Made by a program: the position numbers and the translations under genes
The notes under the pieces: model-generated
Seen by the model: only the letters and a program-made list of their open reading frames with translations
What the model was told of the DNA's origin: nothing
Database searches by the model: none
In this document: in pieces, positions 61,372 to 64,000 of the stretch
Position numbering within the stretch: position 1 is the first letter of the stretch
Layout: every line of letters begins with the position of its first letter
DNA from: Iodidimonas muriae
GTDB taxonomy: Bacteria; Pseudomonadota; Alphaproteobacteria; Sphingomonadales; Rhodothalassiaceae
Assembly: GCF_014647255.1 (NCBI RefSeq)
Contig: NZ_BMOV01000008.1
Location: 1 to 64,000 of the forward strand
Length of the DNA stretch: 64,000 nt
Reading direction: 5' to 3'

Positions 61372-62487
61372 ATGGCACGGGCAATCAACCGTTTGCTCTT
61401 GAACGACCATTTCAAGCTGGGCACGTTTTCGGCCAATTGTTCTTCGGGTATGGCGGTAACGAAAGTGCCCGAACGCTGGGATAATTCATGGGAGAATAAC
61501 CGAAAACTGGTCGAGATGTGCGATGCGGCGGGTCTTGATTTCATGCTGCCCATCGCGCGCTGGATCGGTTATGGCGGCGAAACGAACTTTCATTTCAATG
61601 TGTTGGAAACCATGACATGGGCGGCAGGGCTTTTGGCCTTGTCCAAGCGAATTTCCGTGATTGCCACCTTGCACACGGCTTTCAATCATCCGGTGGTGGC
61701 GGCAAAGCAAATCGCCACCATCGACCATATCGGCAAGGGACGCGCGGGGTTGAATATCGTCGCCGGGTGGAACGAGCCGGAATATAAAGCCATGGGGTTA
61801 AGCCTGCCTGATGACCATGAAACCCGTTATGGCTATGGGCAGGAATGGTATGACATCGTGCATAAATTGTGGAGCGAAGCCGGGGCTTTTGACTGGGACG
61901 GGCGCTATTTCCACTTGAAGGGCGTTCATTCTGACCCCAAACCCTGGGCCGGTATTCCTCCCATTATCAATGCCGCAGGGTCCGAACAAGGCCGGGCTTT
62001 TGCCATCCGCAATGCCAATTTCCTTTTCACCCCGGCCATTGATCTTGATCGGTCGAAAAAGGAAATCGCCGAATTAAAGGACATGGCGCAGCAAAAAGGC
62101 AGGGATGTGGATGTGCTGACCTTTTCCTATGTGGTGTGCCGCCCAACGGAAAAGGACGCGCAGGATTATCATGAGTATTATGCCAAAACCCATGCAGACT
62201 GGGCGGCGGTAGACAATCTGATCCGCTTGCAATTCGCCCATGCGCAAAGCTTCCCCCATGATTTGTTGAAGCTGATCCGTGACCGGATGGCGGCAGGGCA
62301 TGGGGGCTATCCACTTGTGGGGACGCCCGAACAGGTGGCGGACAAGATATGTATGCTTCATGAAACGGGCTTTGGCGGCACCACATTGGCCTTTGTGAAT
62401 TATACGGAAGAGTTTCCGTATTTCCGCGATACTGTGTTGCCCATCCTGGAAGAGCGCGGTTTGCGCCTTCCAAATGTTTCGCCATAA
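61372..62487 (+). CDS. LLM-class flavin-dependent monooxygenase, RutA-like
   Basis: The 371-residue protein belongs to the luciferase-like FMN monooxygenases, closest in my reading to RutA, which opens the uracil ring by an amide-cleaving oxygenation. It starts FKLGTFSANCSSGMAVTKVP and has LPIARWIGYGGETNFH, GLNIVAGWNEPEYKAMG and GTPEQVADKI, all typical of the RutA/SsuD group. It follows the TonB receptor after 18 bases with GGGGG before the ATG. It could oxygenate or open an N-heterocycle before the hydrolase acts. A reduced-flavin supplier is not seen in the window. Confidence 0.87.
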   Translation: MARAINRLLLNDHFKLGTFSANCSSGMAVTKVPERWDNSWENNRKLVEMCDAAGLDFMLPIARWIGYGGETNFHFNVLETMTWAAGLLALSKRISVIATLHTAFNHPVVAAKQIATIDHIGKGRAGLNIVAGWNEPEYKAMGLSLPDDHETRYGYGQEWYDIVHKLWSEAGAFDWDGRYFHLKGVHSDPKPWAGIPPIINAAGSEQGRAFAIRNANFLFTPAIDLDRSKKEIAELKDMAQQKGRDVDVLTFSYVVCRPTEKDAQDYHEYYAKTHADWAAVDNLIRLQFAHAQSFPHDLLKLIRDRMAAGHGGYPLVGTPEQVADKICMLHETGFGGTTLAFVNYTEEFPYFRDTVLPILEERGLRLPNVSP

Positions 62488-62503
62488 GGCCATATCAGAA
62501 AAA

Positions 62504-62518
62504 TAGTTTAACTTTAAA
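62504..62518. promoter_or_regulatory. candidate operator 5 before the cyclase gene
   Basis: TAGTTTAACTTTAAA matches the reverse complement of the site at 51,432 in 12 of 15 positions. It lies in the 134-bp gap after the LLM gene, the largest gap in the rightward operon, so a second promoter may start here. Confidence 0.35.
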
Positions 62519-62621
62519 ATTGCAGCATTGGCGGTGATGCCGTTAATCTGTTTATGTGGATGGGGTGGGTGATGTGCGCCAATCCTTTCGTCCATAAAGG
62601 ACCATAAAAGGGAGATGCCTT

Positions 62622-63407
62622 GTGTCGCAACAAACGCTTATGGATCTGGCAAAAGGACTTTCAGAGTGCCGTATCACCGTGGTCGATTTGACGCAGCCTT
62701 TGGAGCCGCAAACGCCGACCCTGCAATTGCCCTCCCAATTTGCCGCATCGCCCGGCTTCAGCATTGATGTGATCAGCGAATATGATGATCGTGGACCGGC
62801 GTGGTATTGGAATAAATTCGCATGCGGTGAACATACCGGCACCCATTTCGACGCCCCGATCCATTGGGTGACAGGGAAGGATTATGAAAACAATGCCACC
62901 GATACCATTCCGGTGGAGCGGTTCATCGGTCCGGCCTTTGTGATTGATGTGGTGGCGGAGGTAGAGCGGGATGAGGATTTTCTGCTGACACCGGATTTTG
63001 TGAAAGAGTGGGAGAAAACCCATGGCCGGATCAGCAAGGATTCCTGGGTTCTGGTGCGATCCGGCTGGTCGAAAAGGCGCAATCCGAAAGCCTTTTTGAA
63101 CACGCATGAAGACGGCCCCCATACGCCGGGTTTCCATCCCGAAACGCCGAAATTTCTGGCCCAGGAACGCGATATTCTAGGCGTGGGTGTGGAAACGGTG
63201 GGAACCGATGCGGGGCAAGCGGCCAATTTTGACCCCATGTTTCCGTGCCATAGCCTGATGCACGGGGCGAATAAATTTGGATTGGCCAGCCTTACCAATC
63301 TGGACAAACTTCCGCCCACGGGCGCTGTGGTGATTGCCCCGCCTTTGAAGATTGTGCGTGGCTCTGGCTCGCCGGTGCGGGTGCTGGCTTTGGTCCCCAA
63401 AAGCTGA
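62622..63407 (+). CDS. cyclase-family metal hydrolase, isatin hydrolase-like
   Basis: The 261-residue protein has the cyclase-family metal motif EHTGTHFDAPIHW (HxGTHxDxPxH), shared by kynurenine formamidase and isatin hydrolase. It also has YDDRGPAWYWNKF and VGVETVGTDAGQAANF, which I associate with isatin hydrolase and its near relatives. Isatin hydrolase opens isatin to isatinate; kynurenine formamidase is the alternative. A GTG start with GGGAG 8 bases upstream is used. It precedes the 2-oxoacid oxidoreductase gene by 25 bases, and isatinate is a 2-oxo acid, which favours the isatin reading (inference). Confidence 0.85.
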   Translation: MSQQTLMDLAKGLSECRITVVDLTQPLEPQTPTLQLPSQFAASPGFSIDVISEYDDRGPAWYWNKFACGEHTGTHFDAPIHWVTGKDYENNATDTIPVERFIGPAFVIDVVAEVERDEDFLLTPDFVKEWEKTHGRISKDSWVLVRSGWSKRRNPKAFLNTHEDGPHTPGFHPETPKFLAQERDILGVGVETVGTDAGQAANFDPMFPCHSLMHGANKFGLASLTNLDKLPPTGAVVIAPPLKIVRGSGSPVRVLALVPKS

Positions 63408-63432
63408 AACCATAAGGCCGGAAAGGCAAATC

Positions 63433-64000
63433 ATGGCGGAACGGTCATTTGCAAAAGAGGTCGAAACCCTCCGGATCGGGGACGGCGAGATCTTCCATGG
63501 TGAAGGTATTCTGGCTGTTACCAAGGCGCTGTTGCAATCCGGCGTATCTTATGTGGGAGGCTATCAGGGGGCTCCCATATCGCATCTGATGGATGTGCTG
63601 GCCGATGCCGAACCCTTGATGCGGGAATTGGGCATCCATTTTGAAGCCAGCGCTTCTGAAGCGTCCGCTGCGGCGATGCTTGCGGCATCGGTGAATTATC
63701 CCTTGCGCGGCGCGGTAACGTGGAAATCCACCGTTGGCACCAATGTGGCGTCCGATGCTTTGGCCAATGTGTCATCGGGTGGGGTCACCGGTGGCGCATT
63801 GGTGATTATCGGCGAGGATTATGGTGAAGGCTCGTCGATCATGCAGGAGCGCAGCCATGCCTTTGCCATGAAATCTCAGATGTGGCTATTGGACCCGCGC
63901 CCCAATCTTACCAGCATTGTGGATATGGTGGAATTGGGCTTCCAATTGTCCGAGGCCTCCAATACGCCGGTGATGCTGGAACTGCGTATCCGCACCTGCC
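63433..64000 (+). CDS. indolepyruvate ferredoxin oxidoreductase-family enzyme (partial, cut by window end)
   Basis: Only the first 189 codons are in the window and the frame is open to the last base. The sequence SYVGGYQGAPISHLMDVL, then ACS-like FEASASEASAAAMLAASVNY, RGAVTWKSTVGTNVASDAL and IIGEDYGEGSSIMQERSHAF matches the alpha-domain start of IorAB-type fusion enzymes. These oxidatively decarboxylate 2-oxo acids with thiamine diphosphate and CoA to acyl-CoA and CO2, passing electrons to ferredoxin or another acceptor. GGAAAGG precedes ATG 63433. The full fusion is usually about 1,150 residues, so the gene should run several kb past the edge. Its place beside an isatin-hydrolase-like gene suggests an aryl-glyoxylate as substrate. 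Confidence 0.88.
   Translation, partial: MAERSFAKEVETLRIGDGEIFHGEGILAVTKALLQSGVSYVGGYQGAPISHLMDVLADAEPLMRELGIHFEASASEASAAAMLAASVNYPLRGAVTWKSTVGTNVASDALANVSSGGVTGGALVIIGEDYGEGSSIMQERSHAFAMKSQMWLLDPRPNLTSIVDMVELGFQLSEASNTPVMLELRIRTC

Noticed and set aside
60574-61410. Minus-strand frame of 278 codons opposite the second TonB receptor
   Set aside because: It lies wholly antisense to the conserved barrel of the receptor and has no homology that I recognise.

Overview
The window reads as chromosomal DNA of a free-living, motile alphaproteobacterium of moderate G+C. The placement rests on the MipZ cell-division ATPase, the pyrB-pyrC'-plsY-dprA-topA-rnr gene order, the Bpt leucyltransferase, the NDUFAF6-like squalene/phytoene synthase-family protein, separated motA and motB genes, two TonB receptors, and an elongator tRNA-Met with the usual alphaproteobacterial sequence. 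No order or genus can be assigned with confidence. No IS element, prophage or CRISPR array was seen.

Positions 1-27,200 are mostly housekeeping and accessory genes: a PAS sensor and motA, argC, a gamma-carbonic-anhydrase-like protein, an NDUFAF6-like protein and parC on the plus strand. On the minus strand follow a SAM hydroxide adenosyltransferase, a complete TRAP transporter resembling the 2-oxoacid (TakP) type, bpt, an SLC13 permease, motB and a penicillin-acylase-family enzyme. Next come a beta-hydroxyacid dehydrogenase, rpsD, GNAT, a secreted protein of unknown function, a Sel1 protein, a hairpin-rich 310-bp gap, an FNR-type regulator, a DUF6134/DUF3108-like protein, a class V PLP enzyme with a Bax-like glucosaminidase, mipZ, and a PEP-CTERM-like secreted protein.

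Positions 27,300-37,600 hold one long minus-strand operon, pyrB-pyrC'-plsY-dprA-topA-rnr. It ends in a hairpin terminator that overlaps the rnr stop. A basic His/Lys/Tyr-rich secreted protein and tRNA-Met(CAT) lie next to its promoter end. Positions 37,865-40,966 hold a thiamine-diphosphate enzyme and an aldehyde dehydrogenase as a pair.

Positions 41,000-64,000 look like a specialised catabolic region. The left part, on the minus strand, has a TonB receptor, a double-CDGSH/cupin fusion, an NSS sodium symporter, a class V PLP enzyme, a FadJ-like bifunctional beta-oxidation enzyme and a membrane-anchored GltS-like flavoprotein. The right part centres on a divergent promoter near 58,600. Leftward runs a translationally coupled operon: a 2-aminobenzoyl-CoA monooxygenase/reductase-type fusion, an SDR, a MarR regulator, an enoyl-CoA hydratase-family protein and an acyl-CoA dehydrogenase. 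Rightward run a second TonB receptor, a RutA-like LLM flavin monooxygenase, a cyclase-family (isatin-hydrolase-like) hydrolase and the start of an indolepyruvate ferredoxin oxidoreductase-type enzyme cut by the window edge. RidA and a separate Old Yellow Enzyme gene flank this.

The most interesting reading is an inferred route for an indolic or N-heteroaromatic substrate. The ring is opened to a 2-oxo acid such as isatinate. The 2-oxoacid oxidoreductase then makes 2-aminobenzoyl-CoA directly, without a CoA ligase. The fusion enzyme dearomatises it and beta-oxidation-like steps finish. Similar AT-rich near-palindromes precede the transcription units of this region and may be MarR operators.
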